Below are positions 11,514-25,600 of a stretch of 47,500 nucleotides of DNA, piece by piece (position 1 is the first letter of the stretch; each line of letters starts with the position of its first letter). Position numbers and translations under genes: made by a program. The notes beneath the pieces were generated by a model. That model searched no databases, was not told where the DNA came from, and was given only the letters and a program-made list of their open reading frames with translations. The stretch covers positions 17,627,230-17,674,729 of the forward strand of contig NC_135557.1 of assembly GCF_964340395.1 (NCBI RefSeq). The letters are read 5' to 3'. The stretch is from Glandiceps talaboti (Eukaryota > Hemichordata > Enteropneusta > Spengelidae).

Positions 11514-14500
11514 TATTATAATATAGTATAGTATAGTATAGTATATAGTACAATATATAGTATATAGCACAGTCTAGTATATAGTATATTATAGTATAGT
11601 ATAGTATATAGTATAGTATAGTATATAGTAAAGTATAGTATAGTATAGTATGGTATAGTAGAGTATAGTATAGTATAGTATAGTATGATATAGTATAGTA
11701 TACTATATAGTACAGTATATAGTTTAGTATAGTATAGTATGGTACATAGTATAGAGCATAGTATAGTGTATAGTGTAGTCTAGTATATAGTATAGTATAG
11801 TATAGTATAGTATAGTATAGTATAGTATATAGTACAGTATAGTATAGAATAGTCTAGAATATAGTATATAGTATAGTATATAGTAAAGACAAGTATATAG
11901 TACAGTATATAGTACAGTATGTAGCATAGTCTAGTATATAGTATAATATAGTATAGAATAGTATAGTATAGTATAGTATAGTATATAGTACAGGATATAG
12001 CATAGTCTAGTATATAGTGCAGTATAGTGTAGTATAGTATAGTATAGTATAGTATAGTATAGTATAGTATAGTATAGTATAGTATAGTATAGTATAGTAT
12101 AGTATAGTATAGTACAGTATAGAATAGTATAGTATATAGTAAAGAATATATTATATAGCATAGTCTAGTATATAGTATAGTATAGCATAGTACAGTATAG
12201 TATAGTATAGTATATAGTACAGAATATATTATATAGCATAGTATAGTATATAGTATAGTATAGTATAGTATAGCATAATATATTATAGCATAGTATAGTA
12301 TAATATAGTATAGTATAATATATAGTACAGAATATAGTATAGTCTAGTATATAGTATAGTACAGTATTGTATAGTATATAGTATATAGTATAGTATAGTA
12401 TAGCATAATATAGTATAGCATAGTATAGTATAATATAGTATAGTATAATATATAGTACAGAATATAGTATAGTCTAGTATAGTATAGTATAATACAGTAT
12501 AGTATTGTATACTATACTATATAGTATAGTCTAGTCTAGTATAGTATAGTACAGTATAATATAGTATAGTATAGTACAGTAGAGTACAGTACAGTATAAT
12601 ATAGTATAGTACAATGTATAGTATATGGTATATAGCATAGTATAGTATATAATGTAGTCTAGTATATAGTATAGTATAGTATATAGTATAGTACAATACA
12701 GTATACTATAGTATATAGTACAGAATATAGTATATAACATAGTCTAGTATATAGCATTGTATAGTATAGTGTATAGTATAATATAGTTTATAGTATATAG
12801 TATAGTATAATATATAGTACAGTATACAGTATATAGCATAGTCTAGTATATAGTAGAGTATAGTATGGTATAGTATAGTATAGTATAGTATAGTGTAGTA
12901 TATAGTACAGTATATAGCATAGTCTAGTATATAGCTTAGTATACTATAGTATAGTATGGTACATAGTATAGAGCATAGTATAGTATATACTGAGTCTAGT
13001 ATATAGTATAGTATAGTATAGTATAGTATAGTATAGTATAGTATATAGTACAGTATAGTATAGTCTAGTATATAGTATAGTATAGTATATAGTATATAGT
13101 AAAGACAAGTATATAGTGCAGTATAAAGTATAGTATATATAGTACAGTATACAGCATAGTCTAGTATATAGTATAATATAGTATAGAATAGTATAGTATA
13201 GTGTAGTATATAGTCCAGTATATAGCATAGTCTAGTATATAGTGCAGTATAGTATAGTATAGTATAGTATATAGTACAGAATATATTATATATCATAGTC
13301 TAGTATATAGTGCAGTATAGTATAGTATAGTATATAGTATAGTATAGTATAGTCTAGTATAGCATAGCATAATATAGTATAGCATAGTATAGTATAATAT
13401 AGTATAGTATAATATATAGTACAGAATATAGTATAGTCTAGTATATAGTATAGTACAGTATTGTATAGTATATAGTATATAGTATAGTATAGTATAGCAT
13501 AATATAGTATAGCATAGTATAGTATAATATAGTATAGTATAATATATAGTACAGAATATAGTATAGTCTAGTATAGTATAGTATAATACAGTATAGTATT
13601 GTATACTATACTATATAGTATGGTATAGTATAGTACAGTATAATATAGTATAGTATAGTATATAGTACAATATATAGTATATAGCACAGTCTAGTATATA
13701 GTATAGTCTAGTATAGTATAGTATATAGTATAGTATAGTATATAGTAAAGTATAGTATAGAATAGTATAGTATAGTAGAGTATAGTATAGTATAGTATGA
13801 TATAGCATAGTATACTATATAGTACAGTATATAGCTTAGTATAGTATAGTATAGTATGGTACATAGTATAGAGCATAGTATAGTATATAGTGTAGTCTAG
13901 TATTTAGTATAGTATAGTATAGTATAGTATAGTATAGTATAGTATAGTATAGTATAGTATAGTATATAGTACAGTACAGTATAGAATGGTCTAGTATATA
14001 GTATATAGTATAGTATATAGTAAAGACAAGTATATAGTACAGTATATAGTACAGTATATAGCATAGTCTAGTATATAGTATAATATAGTATAGAATAGTA
14101 TAGTATAGTGTAGTATATAGTATAGTATATAGCATAGTCTAGTATATAGTGCAGTATAGTATAGTATATTATAGTATAGTATAGTATAGTATAGTATAGT
14201 ATATAGTGTAGTCTAGTATATAGTATAGTATAGTATAGTATAGTAGAGTACAGTATCGTATATAATAGTCTAGTATATAGTATATAGTATAGTATATAGT
14301 ATAATATAGTATAGAATAGTATAGTATAGTGTAGTATATAGTACAGTATATATCATAGTCTAGTATATAGTGCAGTATAGTATAGTATATTATAGTATAG
14401 TATAGTATAGTATTTAGTACAGAATATATTATATATCATAGTCTTGTATATAGTGCAGTATAGTATAGTATAGTATATAGTATAGTATAGTCTAGTATAG

Positions 14501-16690
14501 TATATCATAGCATAATATAGTATAGCATAGTATAGTATAATATAGAATAGTATAATATATAGTACAGAATATAGTCTAGTCTAGTATATAGTATAATACA
14601 GTATTGTATACTATACTATATAGTACAGTATAGTATAGTATAGTATAGTACAGTATAATATAGTATAGTACAGTAGAGTACAGTACAGTACAGAATAGTA
14701 TAGTATATAGTACATAATATATTATATAGCATAGTCTAGTATATAGTATAGTATAGCATAGTACAGTATAGTATAGTATAGTATAGTATAGTATATAGTA
14801 CATAATATATTATATAGCATAGTCTAGTATATAGTACAGTATAGTATAGTATAGTATAAAGTATAGTATAGTCTAGTATAGTATAGTATAGCATAATATA
14901 GCATAGCATAGTATAGTATAATATAGCATAGTATAATATAGTACAGAATATAGTATAGTCTAGTATATAGTATAGTACAGTATTGTATACTATACTATAT
15001 AGTATAGTATAGTATAGTACAGTATAGTATAGTATAGTACAATGTATTGTATATAGTATATAGCATAATATAGTATATAGTGTAGTCTAGTATAGTATAG
15101 TATAGTATAGTATATAGTATATAGTATAGGATATCATAGCATAATATAATATATAGTATAGTATAATATAGTATAGTATAATATATAGTACAGAATATAG
15201 TATAGTCTAGTATAGTATAGTATAATACAGTATAGTATTGTATACTATACTATATAGTATGGTATAGTATAGTACAGTATAATATAGTATAGTATAGTAT
15301 ATAGTACAATATATAGTATATAGCACAGTCTATTATATAGTATAGTCTAGTATATTATAGTATATAGTGTAGTCTAGTATATAGTATAGTATAGTTTATA
15401 GTATAGTATATAGTATAGTACAGTAGAGTATAGTATAGTATATAGTACAGTATATAGTATATAGCATAGTCTAGTATATAGCATTGTATAGTATAGTGTA
15501 TAGTATAATATAGTTTATAGTATATAGTATAGTATAATATATAGTACAGTATACAGTATATAGCATAGTTTAGTATATAGTAGAGTATAGCATGGTATAG
15601 TATAGTAAAGTATAGTGTAGTATATAGTACAGTATATAGCATAGTCTAGTATATAGTATAGTATAGAATAGCATAGTATATTAGAGTAGAGTATATAGTA
15701 TAGTGCAGTGTAGTATATAGTATAGTATAGCATAGTATATAGTACATTAGATAGTATAGTCTAGTAAATAGTAAAGTATATAGTATATAGCGTAGTCTAG
15801 TATATATCATAGTATAGTATAGTATAGTACAGTGTATATTGTACAGTATAGTGTATAGTATAATATAGTATAGTATATAGTATAGTATAGCATAGTGTAG
15901 TATAGCATAGTACAGTATAGTATAGTATATAGTACAGAATATAGTATATAGTATAGTCTAGTATATAGCATAGTATAGTATAGTATAGTACAGTGTATAT
16001 TGTATAGTATAGTGTATAGTATAATATAGTTTATCATATATAGTATATCAAAATATATAGTACAGTATACAGTATATAGCATAGTCTAGTATATAGTACA
16101 GTATAGCATAGTATAGTCTAGTATATAGTATAGTATTGTATAGTATAGTATATATTTTATAGTAAAGACAAGTATATAGTACAGTATATAGTATAGTATA
16201 TAGTACACGAGTATATAGCATAGTGTAGTATATAGTATAGTATAGTATAGAATAGTATAGTATAGTGTAGTATATAGTACAGTATATGGCATAGTCTAGT
16301 ATATAGTATAGTATAGAATAGTATAGTATAGAATATTAGAGTAGAGTATATAGTATAGTGTAGTGTAGTATATAGTATAGTATAGCATAGCATAGTATAG
16401 TCTAGTATAGTATAGTCTAGTATAGTATATAGTATAGCATAGTCTAGTTTAGTATATTATAGTATATAGTATATAGCATAGTTAAATACATAGTTAATAG
16501 CATAGTGTAGTGTATAGTACAGTACAGTATAGTTTAATATATAGTATATAGCATAGTATAATATATAGTATAGTATAGTATACTATAGTATACAGTATAG
16601 TATAGTATATAATATAGTATAATATAGTGTAGTATACTATATAGTACAGTGTATAGTATATATCATAGTCTACTATATAGTACAGTATAG
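11514..16690. repeat. Pentamer megasatellite, TATAG orientation
   Basis: About 5.2 kb composed almost wholly of TATAG units with frequent TATATAG, TACAG, TCTAG and TGTAG variants. Longer phrases recur at spacings from about 130 bp to over 1 kb (for example AAAGACAAGTATATAG at about 11883, 13091, 14022 and 16163), so the array has grown by duplicating larger segments as well as single pentamers. The minus-strand Tyr-Thr-Ile-Leu frames are artefacts of the repeat. Confidence 0.95.
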
Positions 16691-17202
16691 TATAATATAC
16701 CATATACTATACAATACTATCCTATGCTATAATATATACGATACACTATACTATACTATATACTCTACTATATAATATACTATATTATACTATATACTAC
16801 ACTTGCCTATATACTATACTATGCAACACTACACTATGCTATATTCAATATACTCTACTATACACTACTATATTATACCATACTATACTATACTAGAATA
16901 TACTATCCTATACTATACTATACTATACTATACTATACTATACTATACTAATTTTATACGATACTATACTTGACTATACTATACTATACTATACTATACT
17001 AATTTTATATGATACTATGCTTGACTATATACTATATACAATAGTATAGGTATGCTATAGTATGCTATACTATAACCTACACTATACTATACTATATTCC
17101 ATATACTAGTATATTATACCATACTATACTATACTATACTACACGACACTATACCATATACCATATACTCTACTATACTCTATTATACTATAGTATACTT
17201 AA

Positions 17203-17311
17203 GCAATAAACCACACCCTGGGGATGGTATACCACTCGGTTTTGAGCAGTGAACTATTTTGTTCACTGGTCAAAACCGAGTGGTATACCATTCCCAGGGG
17301 TGGTTTATCGC
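17203..17311. repeat. Near-perfect foldback inside the pentamer array
   Basis: The left arm (17203-17254) and right arm (17261-17311) are reverse complements over about 51 nt with a few substitutions and one indel, separated by 6 nt (TATTTT). The arms contain GGTATACCACTCGGTTTTGA and its complement. It has no coding capacity. It could be a foldback transposon, an inverted-duplication scar, or the inverted ends of a longer element. Confidence 0.9.
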
Positions 17312-17545
17312 TATTATATTATACCAGTATATTGAAACTGTCGGAAACAAGATATGACGCAACATTTTCTGGTTTCATTTGTGCCCCCATCCCTGCGCGG
17401 ACTATAACGTTCGTAGACGAACAGTGAGAGAACATCAAAATTTGGACACGTGCCAACTGTGCATTATCGCTCAGTTTAGACGCGCTAGTTCGATGCCTAG
17501 ATCAATCAGATCTCTCGATTTGCGCCATCAATATACTGGACTGTA
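17312..17545. other. Unique-sequence island within the megasatellite
   Basis: About 230 bp of non-repetitive, CpG-containing DNA between the foldback and the resumption of TATAC units. Short plus-strand frames crossing it show no recognisable domain. It may have been inserted together with the foldback. Confidence 0.6.
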
Positions 17546-19850
17546 TACTATACTATATACCACATACTCTACTATACTATAATCTATTACACTATACTAT
17601 ACTATACTATACTAGACTATACTAGATTATACTAGACTCTATACTATATACGATAGTGTAGGAATAGAATAATATTATAATATATTATTGTACAGTATAT
17701 AGTAGAGTATATTATACAGTACTGTATGGTATAGTATGCTATACTATACACTACACTATAATATACACTATACACTATATTCCATATATTCTACTATACT
17801 ATAATCTACTACACTATACTATACTATACTATACTATGCTATACTAGACTCTATACTGTATACAATAGTGTAGGTATAGAATAATATTATAGTATATTAT
17901 TGTACTGTATATAGTAGAGTATATTATATAGTACTGTATGGTATAGTATGCTATACTATACACTACACTATAATATATACTATACACTATATTCCATATA
18001 CTCTACTATACTCTAGTATATTATACTGTACTATACTAGACTATACTATACTTTGCTATGCTATACTATATACCATATGCTCTACTATACTCTACTATAC
18101 TATACTATGCTAGACTATATATGATAGTATAGGTATAGAATAATATTATAGTATTGTATTGTACAGTATATAGTATAGTACGGTATGGTATAGTATGCTA
18201 TACTATACACTAAACTATACTATATTCCACATACTCTACTATACTCTAGTATATTATACCATAATATACTATACTATACTATACTATACTATTATATACT
18301 ATAATATACAATACTATACTATGATATGCTATACTATATACCATATACTATACTTTACTATATACCATACTATATGATATACTATGCTATACTATACTAC
18401 ACTACACTATACTATATACTCTACTATATTATACTATACTATACTATTCTATACTATATAATATACTATATTATAATATATACTACACTATACTATGTAC
18501 TATACTATACTACACAAAATAACATATACTCTACTATACTATACTATGTACTATACTATACTACCAGTATACTATACTATATATTATACTATATAATGTA
18601 CTATACTAGACTATATATAATATGTACTATATATTATAGTATAGGTATCGAATAATATAGTATAGTATTGTACAGTATATAGTATACTATACTATGTAGT
18701 ATGGTATATAGTATAGTATATAGTATACTAGTAGTATAGAATAGTATAGTATAGTATAGTATGGTATAGTATAGTATACAGTATAATATAGTATAGTATA
18801 TAGTACAGTATATAGCATAGTCTAGTATATAGTATAGTATAAAATAGTATAGTTTATGGTATATAGCATAGCATAGTATAGTATAGTATAATATAGTATA
18901 GTACATTGTACAGTACAGTGTAGTATATTATAGTATAGTATAGTGTAGTATAGTACAGTATAGTATAGTGCAGAATAGTAAAGTATAGTATATAGTATAT
19001 AGCATAATAAAATACATAGTATATAGTATAGTTTAATATATAGTACAGTACATAGCATTATAGCAATATAGCATTATAGTCTGGTATATAGTACAGTATA
19101 GTATAGTATAGTTTAGTATAGTATAGTTTAGTATATACATGCAGTATAGTATAGTATACTATATAGTATAGTATAATATAGTATAGTATACTATATAGTA
19201 CAGTATATAGTATAGTCTGGTATATAGTATACTATACTATATAGTAGAGTATACTATACTATATACCATATACTATACTATACACTATAATTTACTATAT
19301 ACCATACTATATGATATACTATACTATACTTGATTTAATACTATACTATACTACACTACACTACACTATACTATATTCCATATACTCTACTCTACTATAT
19401 TATACCACACTATACTATATTATATTATACTATGCTATCATGCTATACACCATATACTATACTATATTATATAATATACTATATTATACTATATACTATA
19501 CTTGACTATATACGATACTATACTATGCTATATACCATATACTATACTATACTCTACTATACACCATATACTATACTCTACTATACTACACTATACTATA
19601 TACCATATACTATACGACTATATACCATATAGTATACATTACTATACTCTACTATACTATACTATACTAGACTACCATACTAGACTATATACTATATAAT
19701 ATAGTATAGGTATAGAATATTATAGTATAGTATTGTACAGTATATTGTATAGTACAGTATATAGTATAGTATAATATAGTATATAGTATATAGCATAGCA
19801 TAGTATATAGTATATAGTCTTGTATAGTTTATAGTATAGTACCATACACT

Positions 19851-20879
19851 ATTATAAGCCCAGTGGATGTATTTGTATTGAATAAAATGTTCACTTTGTA
19901 AGCCCACATAGGGCAAGTAAATAAATAAAACAAACTATACTATACTTTGTACTTGATCATTTTTTCATTATCATTTGTGTCAATATGACTTGAAATGATT
20001 TAAACTTTTGAAACCCTAAAATTAGTGATACTTTTATGATATAACTAAGTTGTGTTTTACTTATGAATGGTGCTCTAAATGGCCTCCAAAAGGTGTTCAT
20101 TTTTCAAAAGATCTTACCATGGGAGGGGGACACCCCCTCCCACTTGTATAGCATGCACGCATGGGCATAGCATGCACTTCTCCCGACACTTTTTCAAGTT
20201 CTCTCCCTACTTTGAAACTTACTGAAACCCCTAGGTTTACAATTATGTTAATTTCATTTCTAATAATGTACTTTATAATTAGCTGAATTAATCTATAATG
20301 ATAATAGTTCACTCAATGTAAGAGATATCCTAGAACTTTTGGTTACTAAAACCATGAATATTTTGCACAGCTATGAACAGACAATCATACTTCTCATAGG
20401 GTTCCTGCCTAAAGAGCTTTATATATTGCAAGAAAGAACAAGAATATTTCTTGTCAACAGATGTGGGGGGGGGGGGCAGTGTTTTTTTATTTGTCAGCAG
20501 GGGTGGGGTGAACAAAAAGTCAGCGTAAAATCTGATCGCTCCCTAAAATCAGTCTCATTCAACAACAAAAAATAAAACTGAATCAAATAAAATGAAATCA
20601 TTCACCACTTACATGCTAGCTTCACTCTGTGTATAACATGTAAAATTGTCAGATATATAGAAGTCCACACTGGTTTTCTGTTCATTTTACATTTTATTAC
20701 TTATTAATATTATCCATGATTTAAGTTATATGACTATATCTCTTTGCAATATCCAAAATTTTTCTAATGACAAAAGATTGTGTCTTTTAACATTCTCATT
20801 TAACAAGTGCTTGAAGTACAAATTACAAAAACACATGTGTGTTTACACCAACGAAGAGAGCCAAGAGACAAGATTAAAC
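19851..20879. other. Non-coding interspersed-repeat-like DNA with a G run
   Basis: AT-rich flank after the megasatellite. At 19915-19930 an AAGTAAATAAATAAAA tail resembles a retroelement 3' end. A 12-G run lies at 20465-20476 beside ACAAAAAGTCAG, resembling the G-run repeat near 7784. Small frames on both strands show no domain. No gene is supported. Confidence 0.4.
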
Positions 20880-22040
20880 AAAATTCACATTTTTATACCT
20901 AATTTTCATGTCACTGATGAGATCATCATATGCTTAACACTTCTTCATCGATATACCCCAAGAGCCATTCAAATTAATTTCCAGCTCATTACTTTTGGAA
21001 TTAAAGATTATTTTACCAAAAAGACACATTTTAGCCATAATTTGCATATCAATAATGGAATCATCATGTTCTGAATAATTCTTAAAGCAATAAAAAAAAA
21101 TAATTGTTTGATTCCGGTTATCTGACCCTGCCTAGTTTTTCACTGCCGACCCTAACCTTTTTATTAACAAGTTCAAGAAAAAAATTGTAACATCACAAAA
21201 ATTATGAAGTCTCGCAAGAATTGGTGGATGCACAAACTGACATCAATTTAAAAAGACAATATAAAACTTTTCTTCCAAAATGTAATGAATGTACATCTGA
21301 TGAGAAGAAACCAAAAACAGAGAGCATATGGAGAACAATGAAAAACATAACTACCTCAGATATGAAAAAAAATATTTAGAAAAAAAGAAATATAAAATGG
21401 CATTGTAGCACAACTATTGTTTTCCAAAATACTGCCAATGGCGATGTAGCACAACTGTAGTTTTTTAAAATATTTATCCATATGCTAGTCCATTCTAAAA
21501 ATAGGTGTTCATTTGTTGAATGACTATCCAGTTGCCTATCCAACCATGTTATGTTTGTCACATATGTGATTATTGGGCTGTTGCCATGGGCGGGGCCACT
21601 GTTGCTAGGGATATTTGCATACATTTTTTGAATGTTTACTAACTGCCTACCAGATGGTGTTCTTATTTAACCAAAATATACTGCCATTTGGTTGTTGCTA
21701 AGGCCATGGTCATGGTTGCTAGGGCCAATTGTGTCAAACTATTCTAAAGGAAATCTGCAGAACAACACTTCTAGAACCATCTCACCAAATTTCAGTTTCC
21801 CTGACCAAGTACTTTTTGAGATATAAATTTTTGACCAATTTACATGTTTACACCTAATTTGGATGTTACTGATGAGATCATTATATGCTTAATATTTCTT
21901 CATCTATACACCGGCAGATACATCCCTGTTAAAAGTTCAGCCCAATCTACTGAGTAGTTTTGGAATTGTAGGTTTTTAACCAAAAAGCCCTACTTTGCAT
22001 ATTACACATGGAAACATCATGTCATGAACAAATCTTAATT
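20880..22040. repeat. Diverged direct repeats within interspersed-repeat DNA
   Basis: 20880-21076 and 21840-22040 are related in the same orientation. Both carry ACCTAATTT, TGATGAGATCAT, ATATGCTTAA, TTTTGGAATT and CCAAAAAG in the same order, at about 960 bp spacing. The segment between them includes the inverted dispersed repeat copy B. The phrases CACCAAATTTCAG and GTTGCTAGGG recur locally. This looks like overlapping non-autonomous repeats; I cannot name the family. Confidence 0.7.
21091..21346 (-). repeat. Dispersed repeat, copy B
   Basis: Reverse-complement counterpart of 2793-3048. On the minus strand the order of shared blocks is the same (TCATCAGATGTACA, then TATTGTCTTTTTAAA, then TTAGGGTCGGCAGTGAAAAA, then ATAACCGGAA). 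Clearly diverged from copy A, so the insertion is not recent. Confidence 0.8.
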
Positions 22041-22245
22041 TACACACCCCTGAGAATGTTCCCACCAAATTTCAGGCCAATCAGTAGTTTTGTAGTTTAA
22101 ATTCTTTGACAAAAATCACATTTTTGACCCAAAACCCATATATCTGATGTGATCATTTTCATTTGAACAATTTCACTACTAGACATCCAATATAACATGA
22201 CCACCAAGTATCAAAGAAATCGGACTGCAGTTTTCGACTAAGTTG

Positions 22246-22310
<65 letters not shown>
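22041..22310. repeat. Interspersed repeat ending in an (AC)n tract
   Basis: Non-coding sequence with the phrases CACCAAATTTCAGGCCAATC and ATCGGACTGCAGTTTTCGA, followed directly by an AC run at 22249-22310. The microsatellite at the end suggests the 3' tail of a retroelement-like repeat. Confidence 0.65.
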
Positions 22311-22313
<3 letters not shown>

Positions 22314-22619
22314 TCATTTCAATTGTATTAAAAATGTTCAAAATAGAGCTCATGTCCTTGTGCACAACTAATTGATTTAAGATCTAAATTTCTGTTTTAC
22401 TACACATAGAGTCTGAAGTTATTTTTTTTCTCTTAGAGACGAGCAAAACAACAGCTTCTTTGAATAGGACATCTGTTATGTACTGTGTAACAAACCTGTA
22501 AGAGATAAGAAAGTTAACAAAATATTAATACATTTATTGTTCAACTCTAAAACTTGCAAATATTTATGGTCAAAGTATTGGTGTAGTATATGATCATGAT
22601 TTCTTTTGCTAGTTATGTT
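22311..22619. other. Short non-coding spacer before the 169-bp satellite
   Basis: AT-rich sequence without an open frame or recognised repeat. It separates the AC tract from the first degenerate satellite unit. Confidence 0.45.
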
Positions 22620-25600
22620 TCTGTTAAATGAGATTTGGAAAAGAGCAAAGTTTGCAAGGCTAGGTACATGTAACTCTGGTGTCCGGTCTCAGTTACATGT
22701 ACATGCTAAAAATCAAAATGGCTGACATTTTTCTAACAAATTTTAGTAGTTTAGTCTAAGATGGATAGAAATAGGTAAAAAACAATGACAGTGTTATTGT
22801 AGCATGAATGAATTTGGAAAGGAGTATAGTTTGTAAGGCTAGGTAACTCTGGTGTCTGGTCTCCTAGTTACATGCTAAAAATCAAAATGGCGGACATTTT
22901 TCTATCAAATTTTAGTAGTTTAGTCTAAGATGGATAGAAATAGGTGAAAAACAGTGACAGTGTTATTGTAGCATGAATGAATTTGGAAAAGAGTATACTT
23001 TGTAAGGCTAGGTAACTCTGGTGTCTGGTCTCCTAGTTACATGCTAAAAATCAAAATGGCTGACATTTTTCTAACAAATTTTAGTAGTTTAGTCTAAGAT
23101 GGATAGAAATAGTTGAAAAACAGTGACAGTGTTATTGTAGCATGATTCAATTTGGAAAGGAGTATAGTTTGTAAGGTTAGGTAACTCTGGTGTCTGGTCT
23201 CCTAGTTACATGCTAAAAATCAAAATGGCGGACATTTTTCTAATAAATTTTAATAGTTTAGTCTAAGATGGATAGAAATAGGTGAAAAACAGTGACAGTG
23301 TTATTGTAGCATGAATGAATTTGGAAAAGAGTATACTTTGTAAGGCTAGGTAACTCTGGTGTCTGGTCTCCTAGTTACATGCTAAAAATCAAAATGGCTG
23401 ACATTTTTCTAACAAATTTTAGTAGTTTAGTCTAAGATGGATAGAAATAGGTAAAAAACAATGACAGTGTTATTGTAGCATGAATGAATTTGGAAAGGAG
23501 TATAGTTTGTAAGGCTAGGTAACTCTGGTGTCTGGTCTCCTAGTTACATGCTAAAAATCAAAATGGCGGACATTTTTCTATCAAATTTTAGTAGTTTAGT
23601 CTAAGATGGATAGAAATAGGTGAAAAACAGTGACAGTGTTATTGTAGCATGAATGAATTTGGAAAAGAGTATACTTTGTAAGGCTAGGTAACTCTGGTGT
23701 CTGGTCTCCTAGTTACATGCTAAAAATCAAAATGGCTGACATTTTTCTAACAAATTTTAGTAGTTTAGTCTAAGATGGATAGAAATAGTTGAAAAACAGT
23801 GACAGTGTTATTGTAGCATGATTCAATTTGGAAAGGAGTATAGTTTGTAAGGTTAGGTAACTCTGGTGTCTGGTCTCCTAGTTACATGCTAAAAATCAAA
23901 ATGGCTGACATTTTTCTAACAAATTTTAGTAGTTTAGTCTAAGATGGATAGAAATAGGTAAAAAACAATGACAGTGTTATTGTAGCATGAATGAATTTGG
24001 AAAGGAGTATAGTTTGTAAGGCTAGGTAACTCTGGTGTCTGGTCTCCTAGTTACATGCTAAAAATCAAAATGGCTGACATTTTTCTAACAAATTTTAGTA
24101 GTTTAGTCTAAGATGGATAGAAATAGTTGAAAAACAGTGACAGTGTTATTGTAGCATGATTCAATTTGGAAAGGAGTATAGTTTGTAAGGTTAGGTAACT
24201 CTGGTGTCTGGTCTCCTAGTTACATGCTAAAAATCAAAATGGCGGACATTTTTCTAATAAATTTTAGTAGTTTAGTCTAAGATGGAAGAAATACGTGAAA
24301 AACAGTGACAGTGTTATTGTAGCATGATTCAATTTGGAAAGGAGTATAGTTTGTAAGGCTAGGTAACTCTGGTGTCTGGTCTCCTAGTTACATGCTAAAA
24401 ATGAAAATGGCTGACATTTTTCTAACAAATTTTAGTAGTTTAGTCTAAGATGGATAGAAATAGTTGAAAAACAGTGACAGTGTTATTGTAGCATGATTCA
24501 ATTTGGAAAGGAGTATAGTTTGTAAGGTTAGGTAACTCTGGTGTCTGGTCTCCTAGTTACATGCTAAAAATCAAAATGGCGGACATTTTTCTAATAAATT
24601 TTAGTAGTTTAGTCTAAGATGGATAGAAATAGGTAAAAAACAGTGACAGTGTTATTGTAGCATGAATGAATTTGGAAAAGAGTATAGTTTGTAAGGCTAG
24701 GTAACTCTGGTGTCTGGTCTCCTAGTTACATGCTAAAAATCAAAATGGCGGACATTTTTCTAACAAATTTTAGTAGTTTAGTCTAAGATGGATAGAAATA
24801 GGTGAAAAACAGTGACAGTGTTATTGTAGCATGAATGAATTTGGAAAAGAGTATACTTTGTAAGGCTAGGTAACTCTGGTGTCTGGTCTCCTAGTTACAT
24901 GCTAAAAATCAAAATGGCTGACATTTTTCTAACAAATTTTAGTAGTTTAGTCTAAGATGGATAGAAATAGGTAAAAAACAATGACAGTGTTATTGTAGCA
25001 TGAATGAATTTGGAAAGGAGTATAGTTTGTAAGGCTAGGTAACTCTGGTGTCTGGTCTCCTAGTTACATGCTAAAAATCAAAATGGCTGACATTTTTCTA
25101 ACAAATTTTAGTAGTTTAGTCTAAGATGGATAGAAATAGTTGAAAAACAGTGACAGTGTTATTGTAGCATGATTCAATTTGGAAAGGAGTATAGTTTGTA
25201 AGGTTAGGTAACTCTGGTGTCTGGTCTCCTAGTTACATGCTAAAAATCAAAATGGCGGACATTTTTCTAATAAATTTTAGTAGTTTAGTCTAAGATGGAT
25301 AGAAATACGTGAAAAACAGTGACAGTGTTATTGTAGCATGATTCAATTTGGAAAGGAGTATAGTTTGTAAGGCTAGGTAACTCTGGTGTCTGGTCTCCTA
25401 GTTACATGCTAAAAATCAAAATGGCTGACATTTTTCTAACAAATTTTAGTAGTTTAGTCTAAGATGGATAGAAATAGTTGAAAAACAGTGACAGTGTTAT
25501 TGTAGCATGATTCAATTTGGAAAGGAGTATAGTTTGTAAGGTTAGGTAACTCTGGTGTCTGGTCTCCTAGTTACATGCTAAAAATCAAAATGGCGGACAT

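Larger units (their letters stand above)
16691..19850. repeat. Pentamer megasatellite, alternating orientation
   Basis: The array switches to TATAC near 16690, runs in that sense to about 18630 (with short reversed patches near 17650-17740, 17860-17950 and 18125-18190), returns to TATAG for about 18630-19230, then TATAC to about 19690 and TATAG to about 19850. Interrupted only by the foldback and unique DNA at about 17200-17545. Each switch makes a potential long hairpin because the two units are reverse complements. Confidence 0.93.

Noticed and set aside
11724-19916. Many Tyr-Thr-Ile-Leu-rich open frames
   Set aside because: They follow the TATAG/TATAC pentamer, which reads through several frames without stops. 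No start context, domain or non-repeat sequence supports coding.
20730-21074. Plus-strand ORF of 114 codons
   Set aside because: It lies in interspersed-repeat DNA whose related copy at 21840-22040 does not preserve the frame, and the product has no recognisable motif.
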